Source: WTGU01 sp965242855 (GTDB taxonomy: Bacteria; Pseudomonadota; Alphaproteobacteria; UBA828). Taken from it: 64,000 bases of DNA. The notes under the pieces are model-generated. The model saw only the letters and a program-made list of their open reading frames with translations, ran no database searches and was not told the origin of the DNA. Of this stretch, positions 33,675 through 41,363 are shown one piece after another. Location of the stretch: assembly GCA_965242855.1 (NCBI GenBank), contig OZ251509.1, positions 3,348,001-3,412,000 on the forward strand, read 5' to 3'. The position numbers and the translations under genes are program-made. Each line of letters begins with the position of its first letter. Position 1 is the stretch's first letter.

Positions 33675-33938
33675 TCGTGAGCCGGTCCCCGGATGCTCGC
33701 GCGAGCGATGCTCCCGAATCCCCCGGCGGCTGTCAAGCCGGCCCGCGCGCGGACGACACGGGACTCGCCGCGGGAGGGGCCGCCCGGAGCGTCGTGGTAG
33801 GGTGGCACTGCGGCGGATGGAGGAAGGCATGGCGGCGGAAGGCGAGCGCTTCGATCCGTTGCTGATGGCGGTGCTCTCGCGGCGGCTGGAAGCCATCATC
33901 CGGGAGATGAGCAACACCGTCATGCGGGCCAGCCGCTC
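33675..33938. repeat. diverged direct repeat, copy 2 (native hyuB start)
   Basis: This is the copy that continues into the full hyuB gene. Compared with 32212-32479 it is the same length within a few bases and matches at roughly nine of ten positions by eye. Its left end borders the D12 module; its right end is defined only by where copy 1 stops. See copy 1 for details. Confidence 0.9.
33695..33736 (-). promoter_or_regulatory. leftward promoter candidate with palindromic operator in repeat copy 2
   Basis: Minus strand: perfect TTGACA (33731-33736), 17-base spacer, GAGCAT (33708-33713), then the 12-base palindrome GCTCGCGCGAGC (33695-33706) over the expected start. It faces the small ORF and D12 methylase. 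The palindrome is 11/12 conserved in copy 1. Confidence 0.4.
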
Positions 33939-35622
33939 GGCGGTGATCACCAACGCGCGCGACATGTCCTGCGGCATCCTCACCTACGACCACCGCCTGA
34001 TCTGCGTCGAGGAGGCGATGCCCATCCACGTCAGCGCCCTCGAACTCACGACCGAGCCGATCACCGCGCTCTTCGACGACGTGAAGGAAGGCGACGCCTT
34101 CCTCAACAACAGCCCCTATCACGGGGTCACGCACCACGCCGACATGACCCTGTGCGTCCCCGTCTTCGCCCGAGGCGAACCGCTCTTCTGGGTGCTGGCG
34201 CGCTCGCACCACGCCGACATGGGCGCGCCCGAACCCACCACCTACCTGCCCTACGCGGCGACGCTCCAACAGGAGGGCGTGTACTTCCCCTGCGTCCGCA
34301 TCCAGGAGAACGGCGCGGACAAGAAGGACGTGGTGCGCGTCGGGATGCACAAGATCCGCGCGCCCCGCGTCTGGTACGGCGACTACCGCGCCCAGGTCGG
34401 CGCCTGCCGCATCGGCGAGCGGCGCCTGCAAGCGCTCGTGGAGAAATACGGGATCGCGACCATCCGCGCCTTCGTCGAAGCCTGGATGGACTACGGCGCG
34501 CGGCGGGCCGCGGCGGCGATCCGCGACCTGCCGGCCGGGACGTGGCGCCATAGCTGCGCCCACGACTCCATCCCCGGCGTCGCCGACGAGGGAATCACGA
34601 TCACGGCTTCCGTCACCGTCGACCCGGAAGGCGGAAAGATCACGGTCGATCTCAGGGACAATCCGGACTGCGTGCCGGGCGGGGTCAACCTCTCGGAAGC
34701 CTGCGCGCAAGGCGCCTGCCGCATCGGCGTCTTCTACAACCTCGACCCGACGATCCCGCACAACGACGGCAGCGCCCGCCGCATCGACGTCCTGCTGCGC
34801 GATGGCTGCGTGGTCGGCCGACCGACCTTCCCGGCCGGCACGTCGGTGGCGACCACCAACGTCAACGACCGCCTGATCAACGCCGTGCAGTGCTGCTTCG
34901 CGCAGATGGGCGCGCCGCACGGGCTGGCCGAGGGCGGCGGCAATTTCTCCGCCGGGCTCGGCGTGGTCTCGGGCATGGACGACCGCGACGGGGGAGCTGC
35001 GCCCTACGTGAACCAATTCTGCGTGGGCCTCTCGGGCGGCCCCGGCCTCCACGGCCACGACGGCTGGCTCACCTACGAGGCGCCGGACGGCGGCGGCGTG
35101 CTGGCCCTCGACAGCATCGAGATCGACGAGGCGCAATACCCGATCCTGATGGAGGAGCGCCGCATCGCCCGCGACACCATGGGCGCCGGGCGCTGGAACG
35201 GCGCACCGGCGACCCGGGGCGCCTACCGCTCCCTCGCCGGCGCCGTGTCGGTCTTCTATTGCAGCGACGGGGACGCGAACCCCGCGCGCGGCGTGCTCGG
35301 CGGCGCCGCCGGCGCGCCTTCGCTCAACCGCAAGCGCCGGACGGACGGGACGTTCGAAACCCTGCCGTCGTTCCACGAGGAGCGGCTGCGGCCGGGCGAG
35401 GCGATCCACTACCGCACCGTCGCCGGCGGCGGTTACGGCGACCCCTTCGCGCGCGACCCGGCGGCCGTCGCCCGGGACGTGAGCCGCGGTTGGCTCGGCG
35501 CGGAGCGCGCCGCCCGCGTTTACGGCGTCGCCTTGCGGCGGGCGGAGAACGGCATCGATTCCGTGGTCGACGAGGAAGGGACCAGGCGCCTCCGCGCCGC
35601 CCGCGACCGGCCCGCGGAGTGA
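33829..35622 (+). CDS. hydantoinase B/oxoprolinase family protein
   Basis: A 597-residue HyuB-type subunit. The start has LMAVLSRRLEAIIREMSNTV, then SCGILTYDHRLICVEEAMPIH, LNNSPYHGVTHHADMTL with metal-binding His/Asp residues, SHHADMGAPEPTTY, and a C-terminal GGGGYGDPF-like end (VAGGGYGDPFARDP). It works with HyuA in ATP-dependent ring opening or carboxylation. GGAGGAAGG just before the ATG at 33829 decides the start; an ATG four codons earlier is less well placed. Its usual adjacency to hyuA is broken by the methyltransferase insert, and its first codons are duplicated at 32370. Confidence 0.92.
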   Translation: MAAEGERFDPLLMAVLSRRLEAIIREMSNTVMRASRSAVITNARDMSCGILTYDHRLICVEEAMPIHVSALELTTEPITALFDDVKEGDAFLNNSPYHGVTHHADMTLCVPVFARGEPLFWVLARSHHADMGAPEPTTYLPYAATLQQEGVYFPCVRIQENGADKKDVVRVGMHKIRAPRVWYGDYRAQVGACRIGERRLQALVEKYGIATIRAFVEAWMDYGARRAAAAIRDLPAGTWRHSCAHDSIPGVADEGITITASVTVDPEGGKITVDLRDNPDCVPGGVNLSEACAQGACRIGVFYNLDPTIPHNDGSARRIDVLLRDGCVVGRPTFPAGTSVATTNVNDRLINAVQCCFAQMGAPHGLAEGGGNFSAGLGVVSGMDDRDGGAAPYVNQFCVGLSGGPGLHGHDGWLTYEAPDGGGVLALDSIEIDEAQYPILMEERRIARDTMGAGRWNGAPATRGAYRSLAGAVSVFYCSDGDANPARGVLGGAAGAPSLNRKRRTDGTFETLPSFHEERLRPGEAIHYRTVAGGGYGDPFARDPAAVARDVSRGWLGAERAARVYGVALRRAENGIDSVVDEEGTRRLRAARDRPAE

Positions 35623-35696
35623 CTCGCCCGGCCTCTCCCATGGTGCCGCTCCCCCGGCGCGGCTATGGTCGGGAAACGAAAGCGGGAGCGGACGCC

Positions 35697-37370
35697 ATGC
35701 ATGGACGCCGCGTCTTCATGGAGAGCCTTCTGGCGCACGGGGTCCGGCATTTGTTCGGCAACCCCGGCACGACCGAAAGTCCGCTCATCGACAGCCTCGC
35801 CGCCTGGCCCGCGCTCTCCTACGTCCTGACTCTCCACGAGGGCGTCGCCGTCGGCGCCGCGAGCTACTACGCGCAGGCCAGCGGGCGCACCGGGGTGGTC
35901 AACCTCCACGTGGCGCCCGGCCTCGGCAACGCCGTCGGGATGATGTTCGGCGCGCACCGGACCAACTCGCCGATGATCGTCACCGCCGGCCAGCAGGACA
36001 CGCGGCTGCGGCTGCGCGCGCCGATCCTCGGGCACGACCTGGTCGCCATGGCGGCGCCGGTGGTCAAATGGAGCGTCCAGGCCGAGCACGCGGACGAGAT
36101 CGCGCCGATCCTGCGGCGCGCCTTCAAGATCGCCCACGATCCGCCGGCGGGTCCGGTGTTCGTCGCCCTGCCGATCGACGTCATGGAACAGGAGACCGGG
36201 GTCGCCGCCGCCGCGCCCGGCCCGCTCTACCGCGCGCCGATGCCGGATGCGGCGGGCGTCCGCGCGCTCGCCGACCGCCTCCTCGCAGCCGGCGCGCCGG
36301 CGCTCGTCCTGGGCGACGACGTGGCCCGCGCCGACGCCGGCGGCACCGCGGCCGCGCTGGCCGAAGCCGTGGGCGCGCCGATCTGGGTCGAGCTCATCCA
36401 CCAGCACCAGGGCGTTCCCAACGACCATCCCAACTTCCGCGGTCGGCTCCCGGCCGACGCCGAGGGCATCGCGGAGGCGCTCGCCGGCGCCGATCTCGTG
36501 CTCATGGTCGGCGGCCCGTTCTTCGAGGAGGTGTGGTACGCGCCGCGCGCGCCCTTCCCGCCCGGCGCGGCGGTCCTCCAGATCGAGGAGTCGACGGAGC
36601 GCCTCGCCCGCAACCACCGTCTCGACACAGGGCTGATCGGCGGCCCGGCGCCCACGCTCGCGGCGCTCGCCGGGCTGGTGCGGGAGCGCGCACCGGCGGC
36701 CTTCACGGAAGCCGCCGCCGGGCGCAACGCGCGGCTCGCCGCGCTGGCGCGGGAGGAGCAGGCGGCGCGGTGCGCCCGTCTCGAAAGCCTGCGCGAACGG
36801 CGGCCGATGGCCGTCCCGGTGGCGCTGGAGGCGGTGGCGGCGGCGCTGCCGGAAGGCGCGACGGTGGTCGAGGAGGCGATCACGGGCAGCCCGGACATCC
36901 TCCGCGCCTTTCGCTTCGCCGGGCGGGGCGATTATTTCTGCGGCCGCGGCGGCGGCATCGGCCAGGGCATCGCCGGCGCCCTCGGCGTCAAGCTGGCGCT
37001 GCCGGAGCGGCCGGTCGTCTGCATCACGGGCGACGGCTCGGCGATGTACAGCATCCAGGCGCTCTGGACGGCCGCCCACCTCCGGCTGCCGATCCCGTTC
37101 ATCGTCCTCTCCAACCGCGAATACCGCATCCTCAAGCACAATCTCGACATCTACAGGCGGCGCTTCGCCACCGGGTCGAACCTTCCTTACGCGCAGATGG
37201 ACCTGACCGATCCCGCGCTGGGCTTCGTCGAGATGGCCGCCGGCATGGGCGTCGCCGGCGTGCGCGTCACGGAACCGGAGGAATTGCGCGCCGCCGTGGC
37301 CGACGCGCTGGCCGGCGACGCACCGCGCCTCATCGACGTCGCGGTCGCGGGCAAGGACGGCCTGTCGTGA
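35697..37370 (+). CDS. thiamine-diphosphate enzyme, benzoylformate decarboxylase-like
   Basis: A 557-residue ThDP enzyme of the acetolactate synthase/benzoylformate decarboxylase superfamily. The N-domain has LFGNPGTTESPLIDSL and LHEGVAVGAASYYAQASG (cofactor-activating Glu), and VNLHVAPGLGNAVGMMF keeps the His that aligns with His70 of benzoylformate decarboxylase. The C-domain has ITGDGSAMYSIQALWTAAH and IVLSNREY for Mg-ThDP. The active-site Ser of that enzyme is a Thr here (GTTE). The substrate is probably a 2-oxo acid but unproven. It lies 74 bases after hyuB, likely in the same transcript. Confidence 0.87.
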   Translation: MHGRRVFMESLLAHGVRHLFGNPGTTESPLIDSLAAWPALSYVLTLHEGVAVGAASYYAQASGRTGVVNLHVAPGLGNAVGMMFGAHRTNSPMIVTAGQQDTRLRLRAPILGHDLVAMAAPVVKWSVQAEHADEIAPILRRAFKIAHDPPAGPVFVALPIDVMEQETGVAAAAPGPLYRAPMPDAAGVRALADRLLAAGAPALVLGDDVARADAGGTAAALAEAVGAPIWVELIHQHQGVPNDHPNFRGRLPADAEGIAEALAGADLVLMVGGPFFEEVWYAPRAPFPPGAAVLQIEESTERLARNHRLDTGLIGGPAPTLAALAGLVRERAPAAFTEAAAGRNARLAALAREEQAARCARLESLRERRPMAVPVALEAVAAALPEGATVVEEAITGSPDILRAFRFAGRGDYFCGRGGGIGQGIAGALGVKLALPERPVVCITGDGSAMYSIQALWTAAHLRLPIPFIVLSNREYRILKHNLDIYRRRFATGSNLPYAQMDLTDPALGFVEMAAGMGVAGVRVTEPEELRAAVADALAGDAPRLIDVAVAGKDGLS

Positions 37371-37374
37371 GCCT

Positions 37375-38367
37375 TCAGTAGAATCTGTCGAAGAAGATAC
37401 GCCCGGGCGCGATCTTCCCGCTCCGCATGGCGGGCTTCAGCAGGGCGTCGACCAGGCCCGGCGGCCCGGCCATGTAGAGGTCGCTCGCAGGCAACGCCGG
37501 CAGCGCCGCCAGCATGATGTCGCCGACGAGGCCGGGCGTCGCGCCGGGGGCGCCGTCGCGGACGGCGATCGTGAGCGCGAGCCGGTCGTGTTCGGCCGCG
37601 AGGGCTTCCAGTTCCGCCGTCGCGAAGAGATCGGCGGCGGCGTTGACGCCGAAGAAGAGCCGGACGGCGTGGGAGCCCGGCCGGGCGAGGGCGCCGCGGG
37701 CGACCGAGAGCATCGGCGCCAGGCCGGAGCCGCCGGCGACGCAGAGGATGTCGCGCGCGAGCGGCGCACGCAGATAGGCCCGCCCGTAAGGCCCCTCCAG
37801 GCGCAGGCCGTCGCCGACCGAGAGCCGGTCGAAGAGATAGCCCGTGGCGTGGCCGCCGGGCTTCGCCTTGACGATGAATTCGAGGACCTCCGGCTCCGTG
37901 TTCGCCATCGAGAAGGCGCGCCGCTGGCCGCCCGGGATTTGCAACAGCATGAACTGCCCCGGCAGGAAGGGACGCGGGCGCTCCGGGCGGCAGCGCAGGA
38001 AGAGCACCGCGTCGCCCTGCCGCTCCACCGTCTCCACGGCGGCGGCGAACGCCTCGGGCGCGGGCTCCGCCGCCGCGGTTTCGACGCGGCGCGCCTCGAC
38101 GACGCAATCGCCCTGCGGCAGGGCCTGGCAACAGAGGATGCGGTCGCCCCGGCGCCGGTCCCGCTCCTTGAGGCCGGTCGCTTCGGGCCACAGCGACTCC
38201 ACCGTGCCTTCCAGGAGGCGCCCCTTGCAGGAGCCGCAGCTGCCGCTGGCGCACTCGTAGGGCATGGCGAGCCCGGCGGCGAGCCCGGCGCGCAGGATGG
38301 TCTCGCCGGGGCGGCAGGCGAAGGTCGCGCCCGACGGGGCGAGCCTGATCGTCGCGGCCCCCGTCAA
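37375..38367 (-). CDS. 2Fe-2S ferredoxin-NAD(P)H reductase (oxygenase reductase type)
   Basis: A 330-residue three-domain electron transfer protein. A plant-type ferredoxin domain comes first (PYECASGSCGSCKGRLLEG plus a later ILCCQA Cys), then the FAD domain (RAFSMANTEPE, LEFIVKAKPGGHATGYLF) and the NAD domain (CVAGGSGLAPMLSVA, YMAGPPGLVDALL). This layout is that of reductases for Rieske or di-iron oxygenases; no oxygenase gene is adjacent. The TTG start overlaps the stop of the hydrolase gene (TTGA). It is the last gene of a leftward catabolic operon. Confidence 0.88.
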   Translation of the reverse strand: MTGAATIRLAPSGATFACRPGETILRAGLAAGLAMPYECASGSCGSCKGRLLEGTVESLWPEATGLKERDRRRGDRILCCQALPQGDCVVEARRVETAAAEPAPEAFAAAVETVERQGDAVLFLRCRPERPRPFLPGQFMLLQIPGGQRRAFSMANTEPEVLEFIVKAKPGGHATGYLFDRLSVGDGLRLEGPYGRAYLRAPLARDILCVAGGSGLAPMLSVARGALARPGSHAVRLFFGVNAAADLFATAELEALAAEHDRLALTIAVRDGAPGATPGLVGDIMLAALPALPASDLYMAGPPGLVDALLKPAMRSGKIAPGRIFFDRFY

Positions 38368-39302
38368 CGCGGCCGCTCCGAGGCGCAGCGGCCGGCGCCC
38401 GCCCGCGCCGGCAGATGCGCGGCGTACCAGTCGAGGGCGGCCGCCATGACCTCGCCGAACGCCGGCTCGGCATAGACGTCGTAGTGGCCGTAACCCTTCA
38501 GGACGACGAGCTTCTTCGGCGCGCCGGCGGCGGCGTAGAGGGCCTCCGACTCCGCCGGCGGCACGAGGCGGTCGTCGTCGGTGGTCACGAGCAACAGCGG
38601 GCGCGGCGCGATGCGCCCGACCACCCACTCGGCATGGAAGCGCAACGTCTCGTCGACGAAGGAGAGCGGCACGGTCGAAACCGCGTGCGGGTTGTCGGCC
38701 CGTGCGGCCGCCGAGAGGGCCGCCGACCGCCTGTCCGGCAGCAGGATCTCGTCGCGGGCGGCGAGGTCGGAGCCGCCGGTGGCGGCGGCGCGTCGGCGAT
38801 CCTCGTCGGCGCGCGCCAGCAGGTCGTGCCACTCGTCGGGCCGGCGCACGCTGCGCATCCAGCGCCGCCCGTCGCCGACGCCGACGACACTCGCGACGCA
38901 GCGCACCCGCTCGTCCAGGGCGGCGGCCCAAATCGCCGTGGCGCCGCCGTAGCTGGTGCCGTAGAGCCCGAGGCGGGCCTCGTCCACGCCCGGCCGGGCG
39001 CCGAGGAAGGTGAGCGCGGCCCGCGTATCGGCGACGCGGCCGAAGGGGGCGAGCCGGGCGCGCGGCCCGTCGCTAGCCCCCCAGCCCTTGTAGTCGAAGG
39101 CGAGCACCGCGTAGCCGGCTTTCGCCAGGGCCTGCGCGTTGTCCGGCAGGTAGAGGCTCTTCACGCCGGTGTAGCCGTGGCACAGCACGATCCCGGCGCG
39201 CGCGGCACCCGCATCGAACCCGCCCGGCAGATAGAGATCGCCCGCGAGCCTGACGCCCTCGCTGTAGAAGGCCACGCTTTCCGGGCGCATCGCGCCGGTC
39301 AT
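38364..39302 (-). CDS. alpha/beta hydrolase
   Basis: A 312-residue serine hydrolase. The oxyanion and lid region is GIVLCHGYTGVKSLYLP; the nucleophile elbow is LYGTSYGGATA, the acid is in TTDDDRLVPP and the base in LKGYGHYDVYAEPAF. It resembles the acetylxylan-esterase/dipeptidyl-peptidase-like hydrolases often placed in acyl-CoA operons. The substrate is unknown. The ATG overlaps the dehydrogenase stop (ATGA) and its own stop overlaps the TTG of the reductase, so three genes are translationally coupled. Confidence 0.88.
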   Translation of the reverse strand: MTGAMRPESVAFYSEGVRLAGDLYLPGGFDAGAARAGIVLCHGYTGVKSLYLPDNAQALAKAGYAVLAFDYKGWGASDGPRARLAPFGRVADTRAALTFLGARPGVDEARLGLYGTSYGGATAIWAAALDERVRCVASVVGVGDGRRWMRSVRRPDEWHDLLARADEDRRRAAATGGSDLAARDEILLPDRRSAALSAAARADNPHAVSTVPLSFVDETLRFHAEWVVGRIAPRPLLLVTTDDDRLVPPAESEALYAAAGAPKKLVVLKGYGHYDVYAEPAFGEVMAAALDWYAAHLPARAGAGRCASERPR

Positions 39303-40189
39303 TTATCCGCGCCGATCATCTTCATGATCCCGGAGAAATCGTCCGCCCCGTGGCCGGCGTTGCAGAACAGGGCGTAGAGCGCGGCCGCCTCCGCGCCGAG
39401 CGGCGAGGCGGCGCCTGCGGACGCCGCCGCCTCCTGGGCCAGGCGGAGATCCTTCAGCATCATCGCCGCGGTGAACCCCGGCGCGTAATCGCGGTTCGAG
39501 GGCGCCTCCGGCACCGGCCCGGGCACCGGGCAATAGGAGGTGAGCGCCCAGCACTGGCCGGTCGCCCGGGAGACGATGTCGAACAGCGTCCGGCGTTCGA
39601 GCCCCAACCGGTCGGCCAGCCCGAAGGCCTCGCAGACGCCGATCATCGAGACCGCGAGGATCAGGTTGTTGCAGACCTTGGCCGCCTGGCCCGCGCCCGA
39701 GGGGCCGGCGTGCACCACCGCCTTGCCCATGGCGCCCAGCACCGGTTCGGCGCGGGCGACCGCCGCCTTCTCGCCGCCGACCATGAAGGTGAGCGTGCCC
39801 GCCGCCGCGCCGGCGACTCCGCCCGAGACCGGCGCATCCAGCAACGCCCGGCCGCCCTCGGCCGCCGCCGCCGCGACCCGGCGGGCGGTGGCCACGTCGA
39901 TGGTCGAGCAGTCGATCAGCAGCGCGCCCGCGTCCGCCGCCGAAAGCACCCCGCCTTCGCCCTGATAGACCGCCGCGACGTCCGCCCCCGCCGGCAGCAT
40001 GGTGATCACGACCGCGCGGCCGCGCGCGGCCGCGGAGACGGAGCCCGCCGGCGCCGCGCCGGCCTGCCGCGCCGCGTCGCGCGCCGCCGGAGCCACGTCG
40101 AAGGCGGTGACGGCGTGGCCCGCCTTCGTCAGATTCCCCACCATCGGCGCGCCCATGTTGCCGACGCCGATGAAACCGATCTCCGCCAT
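39299..40189 (-). CDS. mmsB: 3-hydroxyisobutyrate dehydrogenase
   Basis: A 296-residue beta-hydroxyacid dehydrogenase. NAD loop: IGFIGVGNMGAPMVGNL; substrate loop DAPVSGGVAGAAAGTL; catalytic Lys in QAAKVCNNLIL; C-terminal KDLRLAQEAA and DDFSGIMKM. The last motif is typical of 3-hydroxyisobutyrate dehydrogenase. It oxidises 3-hydroxyisobutyrate to methylmalonate semialdehyde in valine breakdown. It follows the 3-hydroxyisobutyryl-CoA hydrolase gene, its pathway predecessor. The ATG at 40189 is chosen; the frame continues nine residues upstream without homology. Confidence 0.92.
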   Translation of the reverse strand: MAEIGFIGVGNMGAPMVGNLTKAGHAVTAFDVAPAARDAARQAGAAPAGSVSAAARGRAVVITMLPAGADVAAVYQGEGGVLSAADAGALLIDCSTIDVATARRVAAAAAEGGRALLDAPVSGGVAGAAAGTLTFMVGGEKAAVARAEPVLGAMGKAVVHAGPSGAGQAAKVCNNLILAVSMIGVCEAFGLADRLGLERRTLFDIVSRATGQCWALTSYCPVPGPVPEAPSNRDYAPGFTAAMMLKDLRLAQEAAASAGAASPLGAEAAALYALFCNAGHGADDFSGIMKMIGADK

Positions 40190-40228
40190 GTCAGACCCTC
40201 CCCACCGCCCCCGCATCCCCGGGGCCGC

Positions 40229-41329
40229 TCACCCGATTTCCGCGTCGCCCTGGGGCGGCCGTGTGAAATGGGCATCGACCATGGCCGCCGTGACCTCCTC
40301 CAGTCGCGCCGGGCGCCATCGGGGCCGGCGGTCCTTGTCCACCACCTGGGCGCGGATGCCCTCGAAGAAATCGGCGCCGAGATTGCAATGCATCGCCAGG
40401 CGGTATTCGAGCGCCAGCGCCTCCTCGAAGCCGCGGGCGCCGCCGGCGGTGAGCTGCTTGAACGCGATCTTGAGGCTGGTCGGCGACTTCCGGAGGAGCG
40501 AATCGCGCGTCGTGCGCGCCCAGTCCGACCCTTCGGTATCGAGCCGGGCGACGATCGCCTCCACGGAGTCGGCGGCGAAGCAGCGGTCGATCTCCGCCTG
40601 GCGCGCGGCCAGCGGCGCTTCGCCCGGCTCCACGGCGCATTCGGCGACGAGCCGGGCGACGGCCGCGCGCGCGTCCCCGGCGAGGGCGGCGGCGCACAGG
40701 CTCTCGTCCAGCGCCCGCAGGGTGCCGCTCGGCACGACATGGGTCGCGAGCCCCAGATAGTGGGCGTCCGCCGCGCCGATGCGCGCGCCGGTGAGGCCGA
40801 GATAGAGCCCCGCCTTGCCGCGCAACCGCGGCAGGAACCAAGTCGCGCCCACGTCCGGGAAGAGCCCGATCCCGGTCTCCGGCATCGCGAACAGCGCACG
40901 CTCCGTCATCACGCGGTGCGAGCCGTGGACCGAGACGCCGACTCCGCCGCCCATCACCACGCCGTCGATCAGCGCCACATAGGGCTTGGGATAGCGGAAG
41001 ATCAGCGCGTTGAGCCGGTATTCCTGGGCGTAGAAGACCACGGCGAAGCGGCGCTCCGGATCCGCCCGCTGGTCGTAGAGCAGGCGGATGTCCCCGCCCG
41101 CGCAGAACGGCACGCGGCCGTCGTCCCGTGCGGCGCCCCGGACGACCACGGCGGCGACCGCCGGATCGTCGGCCCATTCCCTGAGCCGCGCGTCGAGGGC
41201 GACGACCATGGGCTGGGTCAGCGCGTTGAGCGCGCGCGGTCGGTTCAGCGTGACGCTGCCGACCCGGCCGCTCCGCTCCAGAACGATCTCGTCGCGCACG
41301 CCCGCCCCGCCCCGGTGGTCCGCCGGCAT
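40229..41329 (-). CDS. 3-hydroxyisobutyryl-CoA hydrolase
   Basis: A 366-residue crotonase-fold enzyme longer than ordinary enoyl-CoA hydratases, as expected for HIBCH. Motifs: VGSVTLNRPRALNALTQPM, PFCAGGDIRLLY (oxyanion loop), DGVVMGGGVGVSVHGSHRV, FAMPETGIGLFPDVGATWFL and the C-terminal LEYRLAMHCN and DFFEGIRAQVVDKD. It releases CoA from 3-hydroxyisobutyryl-CoA. Flanked by an acyl-CoA dehydrogenase and mmsB, which supports the valine pathway. A start a few codons downstream (VRDEIVLERSG region) is possible. Confidence 0.93.
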   Translation of the reverse strand: MPADHRGGAGVRDEIVLERSGRVGSVTLNRPRALNALTQPMVVALDARLREWADDPAVAAVVVRGAARDDGRVPFCAGGDIRLLYDQRADPERRFAVVFYAQEYRLNALIFRYPKPYVALIDGVVMGGGVGVSVHGSHRVMTERALFAMPETGIGLFPDVGATWFLPRLRGKAGLYLGLTGARIGAADAHYLGLATHVVPSGTLRALDESLCAAALAGDARAAVARLVAECAVEPGEAPLAARQAEIDRCFAADSVEAIVARLDTEGSDWARTTRDSLLRKSPTSLKIAFKQLTAGGARGFEEALALEYRLAMHCNLGADFFEGIRAQVVDKDRRPRWRPARLEEVTAAMVDAHFTRPPQGDAEIG

Positions 41330-41363
41330 CCTACGGGCAAGGCCGCGAGGGGGGAATAGCGCG

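Noticed and set aside
33213..33983. 256-codon minus-strand ORF spanning repeat copy 2
   Set aside because: It runs antisense through the hyuB start and then out of frame through the D12 methylase; only chance openness.
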